In this document: positions 45,919-56,032 of the stretch, one piece after another
How the letters are laid out: every line of letters begins with the position of its first letter
Position numbering within the stretch: position 1 is the first letter of the stretch
Source of the DNA: Isoetes taiwanensis
Taxonomy: Eukaryota > Streptophyta > Lycopodiopsida > Isoetales > Isoetaceae
NCBI GenBank assembly: GCA_021234155.1
Contig: JAJEKV010000026.1
Coordinates: 1,862,001-1,926,000, forward strand
Direction of reading: 5' to 3'
Length of the DNA: 64,000 nucleotides
Notes under the pieces: model-generated
Told to the model about the DNA's origin: nothing
Database searches by the model: none
The model's input: only the letters and a program-made list of their open reading frames with translations
Program-made: the position numbers and the translations under genes

Positions 45919-48900
45919 GCCAGTCTTGTTTCTTAAAACTCAACCAGTGAAACCTTAGACTTAGGCTGAATGTGAACTTTCTTTGGTCAATTGATTCCCA
46001 TGCTTTTCATACTTTACCACAGTAACTGCTTAGGCTTGGATGTGTCTATTTATCATCACAAGAAGCGAAGAGAATGGTTGCAAGAAAAATATTAGCCTAC
46101 TTGAAAAAGGACAACATTTGCAAATAAGCACTACTTGAATTGTTGAGTCAGCTACACAATTATAGTTCATGCACATTTCTACTAATTCACATTTTTGACA
46201 AAGCTCCATGCAATTATGCAAAAACTCACGTATAACAAACCAAAGACAGATTTAAACGAGTCTGCGCTATTTTCCATATGTATATCCATGTCATCTTCAG
46301 AGTCCATGCCATGCAAGCAATTTGTTGTTTTTGTAACAAACAAACGTCCTTAACTAGTGAATTCTAGAGCCACAATAATAAGGAACTCCAGATGTGTAAA
46401 AACAAAACAATAGCAAGTGCTTAATTTATTAAACCATGTTTTAAGCACACAGATGCATTAAAGGACAAGACTCTGCTACAAAATAAAGATAGAATTCACA
46501 CTTTTGCAATCTATGATCTAGAGCTAAATGCAGAATTCACACTTTCCATTTGAAAATGACTTGCAGACATATGGGCATCGTGAGCACACATTTACAGCAG
46601 ACTATTATTGAAGCTTTTAACAAATGTTAACAAAAAAAAACTACGCTATGAAGCTTTACTGCCAGGACAACTACACATCATGGAGCTTTCATCATGAAGC
46701 TTTCAGTAAAAGGAGCCATGCAAAAGCTTTGTTTATGTTACTTCTCTGATATCAGTGCTTAACCACATTGTAGATAGTGTATATATTGTGCCACCAAGCA
46801 CGTGAAAATTATAGCGCTCAAATGCTCTATTGAACTTGAACTTGCATATTTAAAATGCTTTAGAAAATCACGTCCTTTCCAAGATTCTTGAAACCCCTAC
46901 TCTAAAAAAAACCATGCCATTTTATGCTAAAAATCATTTACATCACCATGTCAATGGTGACATTGGCAATGCAGCTGCACTCATGGCAAAATTCATATTC
47001 ATTGCCAATATTAACTCCACTAAATGAGTGTGTTTGGATCTATACATAATGCATCTATAATTACAAATTCAATAACATTCTTTACTCTCCCTAATCGAAA
47101 CTACGCCAATTCTTGCCACTTGTATATTCATCACAATGTGCAAAGATGTCGATGCATCAAGGTCTTCCAACAACCAACCCATTGATGCGTTAGCATCTGT
47201 TTAACACCCATCATCAATCATACTAACCCCCAACAAAAAGTATCATAAAGCAACCGTGGCTTCCGACCACATACTCTTCTGGCCACCATCGAGACAAAGT
47301 TTTCACCATCTCAAGCAGATGAAGGGAGAAGCAGTCGATTAATGCAGGCGCATACAACCTAGAAGCTCCTCGAGCGGTAATCTCCATAAGCTTTCTTGGC
47401 AGAATATGACTTGGGCCTATGTTTGACTGTTACGAGGAGGAGAAAATATTGATCATGGTAAAAGCTCTCTGTATCTTTCTATTCTACGCTTTTAGAGGCA
47501 ATCCTTTCATCTGCATAAAATGAACTCGGTTCCAACAAGAAGGGTCCTGAAAGCAAGGATCTTAAGCCTAAATTAAATGTAGGACCAAACATAATCTGCC
47601 GAGAAATCCTATAAAGATTAATCACATGCAAAGAAAGTGCTAAATCCTTATATTATGTATTTTCAATCAAAAACAAGAGTCATCTTCATGCTTCATGGAA
47701 GTCCTTTGCAGATTTAAGCTTCTAAAATTTGTATTGGTCTGGTATGCAAAATATACTTCACGAATAATTACTAGAAAAATGACTAGGTAACTTCTTTACT
47801 TCAATAGCAATACAAATTCTATTAATATGAAATCAATAATGCAAAATTATTGAATAGATCTTTATTCATATGGTATGGACCAAGTTACTATTCACATGTT
47901 GACATTGGCATCTCGAGCTTGTTTTGCATCGAGCAACTCTCTAAATCACCAGTTTATTATTTATAAGCTTGTTCATCAAACTTACAAGGCTAGATTTGAC
48001 TGCTTAGCTTTGATCCGGCCACTATGTGTCTCATGGACGATCGAGTCCCATCTATTGCTGGTGCTCATCATGGTGCAAGTCAGTTCATATCTCTACCTCT
48101 ACCGTTAAAATATAATGTTGTTAAGGTGAACAACATTCTTGATTCTTACAAAATGAAGTTAGTTTGCAAAATGCATAAATGCTTTTTATTGGTATATGCA
48201 GAAAAATGCTCTCAAAACTGGATTTAGTGGATGACAATGAAATGTTGCCCGAGCCTTAATCTATCAAGTTAAGGCCTATTTATATTTGGACCATGATATA
48301 CCTCATCCGATTATGCACATCAGACTCGATCAGGCCCTGTCAATATTGTTTTGATGCCCCAGGAAGGCAGATGCATTTCTTCGTAGCAATTTCAGATCTA
48401 GGAAATGAAGGTGGTTCTGATCATTTTTCTGAAGGCGCAAGCACAAAGAATTGCTAAATGAAGTCAGGTTTGGCTCAAAGGAGTGTTTCTATTGGAAAAG
48501 TATGATGCTTTGTCTATCAATAGATAGCAAGTCTTGGTTTTGAAATGCTTGGTGGATCTTCTGGTCTTAGCAATTTCAATTCTTGTTTTAAAGGAGGCCA
48601 GTATTTATTTTCGAAATATCAGTAGATAGCGATTTCTTTGTTTTGAAATGCTTGGTGGATCTTCAGGTCTTAGCAATTTCAATTCTTGATTTTAAAACTA
48701 GGAATGTGGTAGAGCTGCTTGAGCATCTTTTGGAGCAAAGAACGCTATCCTCCGAGGAATTTTTTGTTGTATGTTCTCCTTCGAAAGCATGCCCCAATGC
48801 TTTTATATTTTGGGTTCTTAATTTTTAATGCAACAGATCTAATTCTTTGTGGTGTAGATCCAGGACCAAGCACATGTACTCTAAGGTCTGTGGCTATGAT

Positions 48901-49085
48901 ATTCTATGATCAGGCCAATTCCCATAAAGTCATGGTATCAAGTATTCTATTGTCTAGAAGTAGCAATTGAATTGATTCTCATAAAATGGCTTTGAACTAT
49001 GATTTAAGCCATTTCACCCTCCGGCCATAGAGGGCAACCCTCCGTGCGCAGCACCTTGTTTTCAAATGAAATCTTATTATTGTAG
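45919..49085. other. AT-rich region without recognised genes
   Basis: No convincing coding region, RNA gene or transposon end. One local imperfect duplication is visible at about 48,505-48,600 and 48,612-48,700 (shared TGCTTGGTGGATCTTC and GTCTTAGCAATTTC). Short frames at 47,875-48,227 have no domain. Confidence 0.45.
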
Positions 49086-49378
49086 GCAATTTTGTGATAG
49101 TTGATAACACCCGCTGGCGTGTTGCTGTGTTGGAGTAAAAAAAGTTCCCCTTCAAGTATACATGCAGGGGAACTTGCATCAGGTTAAGAGGCATCACACA
49201 TATTGGTGTTTGTGATGGGAGACGGTTCAAGGCTTGGGCATTGATCCCACATGATGCAATTGGTGAGTACGAGCTTCCTGAGTTCCTAATAAAGTATAAC
49301 ATTTTTGTTGGTAGATCTGAGTCGCGCGTGTGGGACATAGTATTAGAGCATGTTTACACATTCATGTTCGCCACTATA
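49086..49378 (+). pseudogene. Possible exon cut by element D
   Basis: After a plausible acceptor (TTATTGTAG) one frame stays open for about 100 codons except a single TAA near 49,136 (GNFVIVDNTRWRV... then RGITHIGVCDGRRFKAWALIP). The 5' LTR of element D begins at its right end. I do not recognise the product; it may be chance. Confidence 0.3.
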
Positions 49379-50432
49379 TGTGACGTTCCAAGTATTTATA
49401 CAGTATATGTATAAATATATTGACACGTCACCCCGCATAGATACGCCACCATGGGGTATGGTAACCTAGGGGGTTGACCTTAAAGGGATTTAATTAGCTA
49501 TGTTAATTTAATCATTAAGGATAATAACCTATGATTAAGGAAATTAATAATTAAGAAAGATAATTAAGCCAATTATGGTTTGGGAAGGCGCCACCTGGCC
49601 AAACTCGATTGGCCAGCATGGTGATTACTAATTGGATCCAATAAGGTGGATCACCACCCCCATATCAACCAAAATCGAACCCGGTTGAGCCCAAGGAGCA
49701 GGTTGGCGCCAAGGATTGTTCGACTTCACCAAAATCACTGAACAACCACTAGCTGTCGCCATTTGCCACCCTACTTACAAAGACTATGGAAGTACCCCGA
49801 TAACTGGTTCCAGCCCAAACACGGGTTAGTAGTAGTTTAACTTGTGAATTGTAGGATGGTACTTCAAGATTTTTTCGATTGCCTTTGTTGAGATTAACCC
49901 TTCTCGGTAAGTAGGATTACATTTCAATTATGAATGGTGCTCATACTGAAAATGATTGATGTATCTATGGAGTATTTCGGTAGCTTCCATTAAACGGGGG
50001 TTGGGGGGGTAGAGACCTCTGAGCTCATATATGATAGTATGCTCCTAGATAGAGCCCTGTAGCATTCCCATTAGTTGCGGCCTGTGTACAAGAGACCACC
50101 GGGTCGTAGATGCTATGGTCTGACTTAGCACCAGAGAAGGGACACAGTGGTGAAGTGGGGGGTTGGTACTTGGATGGATGTGCCACCCTTCGTGGTGGTT
50201 ATTTATATATGATTTATGCTGTGTGCTGACCCTTGTATTCATGCTTCCGCGACGTAGGAGCCCATCGAAGGCGTGGGCCGAATGACACCTCCGTGCCCGT
50301 CACTCGAGCCTCTCTACGTAGATGGCACGGGTCAGACGGAGGGCCCTGTTCATGGCGAGATGGATTGCCATGGGAGGGGAAAGTCCCCGTATGTATCCGG
50401 TCGGGGGTCGTATATATTCAGGGAGCGTCACA
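49379..50432 (+). repeat. 5' LTR of element D
   Basis: 1,054 bp beginning TGTGACG and ending CGTCACA, a 7-bp terminal inverted repeat as expected of an LTR, and placed directly before a primer binding site. Target duplication cannot be checked because the 3' LTR lies outside. Confidence 0.8.
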
Positions 50433-50433
50433 G

Positions 50434-50445
50434 TGGTATCAGAGC
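50434..50445 (+). promoter_or_regulatory. Primer binding site (tRNA-iMet type)
   Basis: TGGTATCAGAGC, complementary to the 3' end of plant initiator tRNA-Met, the usual primer of plant LTR retrotransposons. It starts one base after the LTR end. Confidence 0.9.
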
Positions 50446-51206
50446 CGTGATTTCGATTGCTCGAAATCATAGCACTGGCCAAACCCTAATGCGTTAGTTC
50501 GGTAGTTAGGAGGAGGCTAATCTAGTGTGTTGCTTAGCCCTCTTTGATGTTTGGCTTTGTGTTAGGTTAAAGTAAGAAATTGTAGGTTTAAAGAAGTTAG
50601 GGCGACTGGAGGCCCAAGTTTGGAGGGGTTATAAATTTTTGTAGGTCGTTCAAATGAAGGAGTAAGTGGTTCCATTGGATCGGGCGTACCCCAAATACCC
50701 TAGGACAGTCGTCGCTGGCGGAAAAATGGTCACGGGAAGGCCCGAAAGTCAACTCGGGCGCCGCTTGATTTTTGTCGCCTTGCAGTCGGGGTGGGAGAGC
50801 CAAAAATGCTGTCGGCGCCCGACCGTACCGTCGCGAGTCAACGCGGGTCCGAAAGTCAACCCGGGCGCCGCTTGCTTTTCATCGACCCCCAGTCGCGGTG
50901 GGAGCGCGTAGAATGCCGTCGGCGCCCGACTGTATTCCCGCCGTATAAATAAATTTTTTAATACAATAAAAAAATAAAAAGTTAATAAGAAAAAAATTTA
51001 AACTTTAAAAGTTAGCCGGCCGTTGAAGTTAGTATCCCCGCCTTGCCTTCAGCGCCTCCGCCCGCCGGATCCGACGCCCGCCATAGCCGCCAGACTTGAC
51101 CTTGTTCCTTCGCCCTCGTTCTTCGCTAAACCCTAGCGCCTTCCATACCGCTTCCCTAGCAGCAAGCGCCCTACCGCCTGTTCTTCTAGACTCAGCGCCA
51201 TAAGCC
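50446..51206 (+). other. Leader of element D with GC-rich internal duplication
   Basis: No ORF of note. About 82 bp are repeated: 50,741-50,823 and 50,849-50,930, each with CCGAAAGTCAAC, GGGCGCCGCTTG and TCGGCGCCCGAC, able to form strong stem-loops. A packaging or dimerisation role is possible but only inferred. A pyrimidine-rich stretch ending in TTCTTCTAG lies 20 bp before the H3-fusion start and could be a splice acceptor. Confidence 0.55.
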
Positions 51207-52466
51207 ATGGCCAACACCAAGAGTACTGTGGACCCCACTACCCGTACTATAGCCGAGATCTATGCCTTGATCGCCCGGCATATGGCTACTGACCCGGCCT
51301 TCATCGACATACTTCTGGACGAGTTGGTGAACCGGTTCGAGAACAATGATAGGATTCCCTATCCCATCTACCATTTCTCGGAGCCGTTTCTGATCCGACT
51401 GAACCTCCGCCAGCTTCCTTACACCATGGCCGAGCAACCTGACTTGGTCATGATGTTAATAAAGTTTTATCCTCCCGAATGTGAAGGCCACACCGAGGAG
51501 GAGGACATACAGAAGGAGGCCGACCGTATCAGAAACTTGGCCAGGAAAGATGACCAAAGGGAGATAGAGCGAGCCGATACGACGGCTCGAGGTAGGGAGT
51601 ATCGGTACCTGGGGGATGGAGTCGCCGTCATAGATGGCAGGGCTATCGAGATTCCACCATACCGATGGGATGAGGATTCCCACAGCTTCATATGGGGGGA
51701 GATCCCTGATATCAGCATAGATTACTTAATAACAATTCAGATTGATATGAGCCAGCGGCCCAACCGGTACCACGCCGAGCTCCTTCGCCGCATCGTAGAG
51801 CGTCGGTACCGGGAAGTTGAGGAAGACCTTAGGAGGGCTCAGGAGTTTAGGGAAGAGCAGGAGAGGATCCAACGGGAGAAAGAGGAGAAGGCTCGACAGG
51901 AGCAACCGGATCAGCAGGGCGAAGGGGGATCAGGGAGTGGGCAGGGCCCAACCCCAACGGAGCATGTGACAGTTAAGCACCAGAGGAAATCAGTAGCCCG
52001 AAAGTCCGGCAGTCAGTACAAGGAAAAGTTGAAGACTGTCGGGGCTTTTGGGAAGAATGTGAGCTCCAGTCGGAGGCAGGAGTGGGTGGATGCGTCCCGA
52101 CCAGATATTGGGGCCAAGACGCTACCACGACCGAGGGGGCCGCCTCCAAACCCTGCTCCACAAAGGAAACCCCACCGGTACCGACCCGGCACTGTCGCCT
52201 TACGGGAGATCCGTAAGTTTCAGAAGTCCACCCAACTTCTGATACGGAAGCTCCCCTTTCAGAGGTTGGTTCGGGAGATCGCCCAAGAGTTCAGAACCGA
52301 CCTCCGCTTCCAGACTTTTGCTATCTTGGCGCTCCAAGAGGCTGCGGAGGCCTATCTGGTGGCACTCTTTGGTGATGCCAATCTTTGCGCGATCCATGCA
52401 AAGAGGGTCACCATAATGCCTAAGGATTTAGCCCTCGCCCGTAGGATTCGGGGGGAGCATCCTTAG
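51207..52466 (+). CDS. Histone H3-fold fusion protein of retrotransposon D
   Basis: 419 aa, open throughout; ATG at 51,207 in good context (GCCATGG). Residues 1-180: acidic alpha/beta region of unknown family; 185-233: charged coiled coil; 236-250: Gly/Ser linker; 254-321: basic, with ARKS at 264-267, the tetrapeptide around K9 and K27 of H3. Residues 322-419 (52,170-52,463) align without gap to histone H3 38-135: [63 protein letters not shown]. About 14 substitutions relative to plant H3. Tyr at H3 position 41 and Leu at 90 match plant H3.3, not H3.1 or CENH3. DNA- and H4-contact residues (R63, K64, R83, C110, H113, R116, K122, D123) are kept. Likely a nuclear, chromatin-bound protein that could enter nucleosomes; role in element targeting or counter-silencing is inference. 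Confidence 0.85.
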   Translation: MANTKSTVDPTTRTIAEIYALIARHMATDPAFIDILLDELVNRFENNDRIPYPIYHFSEPFLIRLNLRQLPYTMAEQPDLVMMLIKFYPPECEGHTEEEDIQKEADRIRNLARKDDQREIERADTTARGREYRYLGDGVAVIDGRAIEIPPYRWDEDSHSFIWGEIPDISIDYLITIQIDMSQRPNRYHAELLRRIVERRYREVEEDLRRAQEFREEQERIQREKEEKARQEQPDQQGEGGSGSGQGPTPTEHVTVKHQRKSVARKSGSQYKEKLKTVGAFGKNVSSSRRQEWVDASRPDIGAKTLPRPRGPPPNPAPQRKPHRYRPGTVALREIRKFQKSTQLLIRKLPFQRLVREIAQEFRTDLRFQTFAILALQEAAEAYLVALFGDANLCAIHAKRVTIMPKDLALARRIRGEHP

Positions 52467-52656
52467 CATATTTTGCCAAGGGTGTCACATTGTAAATATT
52501 TTTTTTTTGATATTTAATAAAAACTTTTTTATCTTGTATTAAAAACCTTTTATGTTGTATTAAGTACGAAAATGCTGACGTCAGCACAAATAAAAGGGGT
52601 TAAAAAGGATCTTCAAAGTTCATTTCATTTGTTATATCTGTTTTTTTTCTTCCTTC
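52467..52656 (+). other. Spacer after the H3-fusion ORF
   Basis: AT-rich, ending in a long pyrimidine run. With element C removed it continues into CTCCTCCCTTTCAG, a good splice-acceptor-like sequence just before the next ORF. Confidence 0.45.
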
Positions 52657-54205
52657 TGTCGTCTGCCAAATCGAGGCGAAAATCTGCAAAAAGCATATTA
52701 ATAAGAATGTAGCTCGGGGAATTATGCTAGCTTAGCGAAGAAAGCTAAGCAAATGTGGAAAGAGGAAAAGTAGTGCAAGAGATGTGCTACATGAAAGAAT
52801 ACCCATGAGAAAACATGGGAAGAACAACCATGGCAGAATTGTCGTGAAGGAGCATGGCAACCGGGTTGTCATGAGAAGAACCCCATAGATGAAAAATACC
52901 TATGGAGGAAAGATGGAAGTGACGAGAATAAAGGCCTTGGAATAAAAAGGTCGAGTCACGAGAAAGATAAGGGAAACACCCTTGGAAGAATCAGAGAAGC
53001 CAGAGAGCCTATGGTAGAAAGAGGAATCGAGAATCAAGAAAAAAGAAATACAAAAGAAAGAAATGATGAAGTCAAAAAAATAGGAGGAAATAACCATAAC
53101 AACTCATTGAAACAAGTTATGGAGAAAAATCCTATACAAGGCGGGGCATAAAGCTATGGCCGGTGACAAAACCGGGCTGCAGGTAAAGAACATCGAGTGA
53201 AGAAACTTTGGGAAGCATATGCATAAAGGGGCAAGTGGGAAGGAAAACCATTGAAAAAGAAAATCAAAAGAACAAGATTGTTAACAAATGTTAACAAAGG
53301 GCAATAAATGTGGACGAACCAGAAGGGGAAAAGTATTGGACCAAGGTTCTTGACAAAAGAAAAACACAGAGACGGACGTGACTGGAAACAGGTCGGTTTA
53401 GGGCGAAAAGCCAGAAGGGATGATGCCGTTCCAGAATTAGCCTTGGGGATAAAAGATCTGAGGTAAATTTCATCGAAGACTTCTGAATCGGCTAGATTCT
53501 CTGCCTGAATCATAGATCTATCTACTGTAAGAAAGAAAGCAAGCAGGAAGCCGTGTTCATGAAAATCGGGCCTAGGGCAGGCCGAAATTGCTTGACAAAG
53601 AATTTGAAAGCCTGGAATTGCTTGGATCAGCATAAAACGATCTGGAGCAGGCCGGAACTGGAGTATTAACGCCTCTGTGCACGATTTGGTTCCCGGGATA
53701 GAACGCGAAACAGAGAAGGAAAGAGAATAAAAATTAAGAAACAAAATCAAGCCCTTAAGGAAAAAGGGAACTCTAGTTACTTCAAAATATGATGGGTAGC
53801 GGAGGTGGGCAAGATATTCGCTTCCTAATGGCATAGGTGTCGGGTTCAATTCCATTCCAAGGCTTTTTGCCAACAGATTGAAGAACCACAAAATCGCGCC
53901 TTTTTTGTCTGATGACGTGGCAAAGATGAGTTGGCAAATGGGCGACGTGGCATGACCAGTGGCATGTTGATGACGTGGCAAGGTGCCACGAGGGCGATCC
54001 GCCTAGGTGGCATACGAAATCCAAGAGGTGCGATGACGTGGCGATGATGTGGCGAAGGGGTAGTTTGGACTATAAATATGTGAGCCACGGTTGGGGCTTT
54101 TCGAACCAAAGCAAGTGCAATAAAGTTTGATCTTCCGTTCTAGTTCTCTTGGTGAGTCTCTTTCACAGCGCTACCTTTTCCTCGGGTTGCGAGCGGGGCT
54201 CGACA
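52657..54205 (+). repeat. 5' LTR of element C
   Basis: 1,549 bp. The U3 end contains a TATAAATA box at 54,071 preceded by a cluster of TGACGTGGC motifs. Minus-strand frames of up to 275 aa inside the LTR occur in both copies and look like chance. Confidence 0.92.
53914..54078 (+). promoter_or_regulatory. TGACGTGGC cluster and TATA box in element C LTR
   Basis: TGACGTGGC at 53,914, 53,972 and 54,034, plus CGACGTGGC at 53,944, upstream of TATAAATA at 54,071. ACGT-core sites of this kind bind plant bZIP factors (TGA/ABF types), which respond to stress or hormones. In the 3' LTR the last site is doubled (57,358 and 57,369). Confidence 0.6.
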
Positions 54206-54211
54206 TAAAAG

Positions 54212-54229
54212 TGGTGCATTGGCCGGGAA
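54212..54229 (+). promoter_or_regulatory. Primer binding site of element C
   Basis: TGGTGCATTGGCCGGGAA starts 6 bp after the LTR. It begins with the TGG complementary to a tRNA CCA end, and the rest matches the complement of a tRNA-Gly-type acceptor and T arm. The tRNA identity in this species is inferred. Confidence 0.65.
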
Positions 54230-54499
54230 ATCAATCGTGGTGCTCGTAGAAGGAGATCTGTCCAAGAAAGCCAACAACATTAGATAGAGAAGAGGAGCCA
54301 AGCCACGGTAAAAAGAAAACTGGGCCAACTCCCTCCGTCAATGTATGTACGTGCAAAGAACGGAATCCGAGGAAGAGCACAAAAGAATTGTTCTCAGGCA
54401 GTGCCGACAAGGAAAGAGGATAAATTAAATTTAATTGCACCATGAACAAAGTGCAAAAGAGACATTAGAGCCATTGACAAGTTTCGAGAGAAGGGAATT

Positions 54500-56032
54500 A
54501 TGAGTGGACAGATTGATTACTTTGCTCTTCAGCAAAGAGGTTTGATTGTGGATCAAGTCCATCTTCATGAAGTCGTAGCCGCAGTAGCAACCCATGGAAC
54601 TGCAACATTCGTGCATTGTCCTCAGAGATCGGCAATATCCATGGAAGTTCCAACACCAGTAGTGGTCATAAATAAGTTCAAGGAAGACGTACTCAGAGAG
54701 TTATCTGCAAAAGTGCTCAAGATGCAACAAACGATGTGCATTATGCAGTCAAAAAAATCTGTGCAATGTTGGAGATGTCACCAGTACGGCCATATTGCAA
54801 AATATTGCCCAGTAGAATTTGTGTACCAATCACATTGTGGGACCTGCAATACCCAAGAAGACGAGATGATTCAAAAGCAGATATTCACAAATTTGGACAA
54901 TGAGGAGACACGATTTTGCGTGGAGTGTCAGCAACTTATTTTTCTTACAAGGCAAGAAGTAGAAGTATTGGATGAAGAGGATGACTTATTGACTTGTCGT
55001 TACCATAAAGCTACACATGAGTCCTCAGAAGTGCTTGAGGAAAGTTCTATTGGAGACTTGGGGCCTGAGGTGGTCGAAGAAGAAAAGACAACAGACTTTC
55101 AACATTTGGCGCCCATTCAACATGTGCTTGATCCAGTATTAATGGATGACCAGAATCTAGTTGAAAAGCCACATCAAGCTAACGTTAGCAATAAGGTTGA
55201 TTGCCAAGGAGAGGAGCACATATGCGAAATGGATGTGATTGAAAAAGAGAACAAATCAATACGCCTACCTGAACAGATTGAGAAGGAAAGAGATGACGAT
55301 AACTACTATACGAAAATGATGCACAGAAATTTGGAAAACCAAGAGAAAGAATGGTTAAACATGCAAAGGAAGCAAGTGAAAGAAGAATTAGCACTCTATC
55401 AGATGGAAAAAGCTGCCACTATTGTGTGCAACAAATTAAAAGAGATGGAAGGTCAAGATGGGAACACTAGTGAAATAAAAGATGGCAAGCAAAGCGAGAA
55501 GGGAGTTTTGCAAAGAAAGGCAAAGGATGACAATTTAGTGAGAGAGAATAAAGAGCAAGCAAGACACAAGAAAGGAATTGAATCTAGAGCATTATCTCTA
55601 GAGGCTTTTAAAGCTCACAAGGATAAAGTGAATGCCTTGAAGCAAAAAGATTTGGAAGTACTAAAGAACATCAACGAACAAGTGGTGAAGAACTCACGAT
55701 ACCAGAATATCTTGCAACTTGAAATGCCATATGATATCAAAGAGGAGGAGCGAGAAGACGCAATTATAGCCAACAATAATTTGGCCATGGAAGGTAAACT
55801 AGAAAAGATATTGAATGCAATAAAAGTCGACTCAGATGCTCAAGGGGATGCGTGCCCAAAAGTGAAAATGAAGATTTTGGAAATAAGGCTATCATTTGAC
55901 TCAAAGATATGGGATCCAGGGTACATTTCAAAAACCTTGAGTTCCTCGGGACGAGGAGCATTTTCCTCCCCAATAATGTCGTCTGCCAAATCGAGGCGAA
56001 AATCTGCAAAAAGCAGATTAATAAGAATGTAG
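54500..56032 (+). CDS. Gag-like protein of element C with CCHC knuckle
   Basis: 510 aa, intact. N-terminal 90 residues are mixed; CWRCHQYGHIAKYC at about residues 92-105 is a retroviral-type zinc knuckle, followed by CGTCNTQ and CVEC, a further possible zinc pair; residues about 250-430 are a highly charged Lys/Glu coiled coil. The C-terminal 18 residues read into the 3' LTR. It probably binds element RNA and assembles with Gag of a helper. Long coiled coils replace a standard Gag domain, which I cannot recognise. Confidence 0.75.
   Translation: MSGQIDYFALQQRGLIVDQVHLHEVVAAVATHGTATFVHCPQRSAISMEVPTPVVVINKFKEDVLRELSAKVLKMQQTMCIMQSKKSVQCWRCHQYGHIAKYCPVEFVYQSHCGTCNTQEDEMIQKQIFTNLDNEETRFCVECQQLIFLTRQEVEVLDEEDDLLTCRYHKATHESSEVLEESSIGDLGPEVVEEEKTTDFQHLAPIQHVLDPVLMDDQNLVEKPHQANVSNKVDCQGEEHICEMDVIEKENKSIRLPEQIEKERDDDNYYTKMMHRNLENQEKEWLNMQRKQVKEELALYQMEKAATIVCNKLKEMEGQDGNTSEIKDGKQSEKGVLQRKAKDDNLVRENKEQARHKKGIESRALSLEAFKAHKDKVNALKQKDLEVLKNINEQVVKNSRYQNILQLEMPYDIKEEEREDAIIANNNLAMEGKLEKILNAIKVDSDAQGDACPKVKMKILEIRLSFDSKIWDPGYISKTLSSSGRGAFSSPIMSSAKSRRKSAKSRLIRM

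Noticed and set aside
51207-52466. Processed host H3 pseudogene or CENH3 gene
   Set aside because: The H3 part is in frame with a long non-histone N-terminus, has no stop or indel, and keeps canonical loop 1 length and H3.3-type residues; CENH3 would differ there.
53154-53981. 275-aa minus-strand frame inside the element C LTR (also 56,578-56,958 and 56,998-57,444)
   Set aside because: Broken differently in the two LTR copies, no domain, and antisense within a promoter-bearing LTR.
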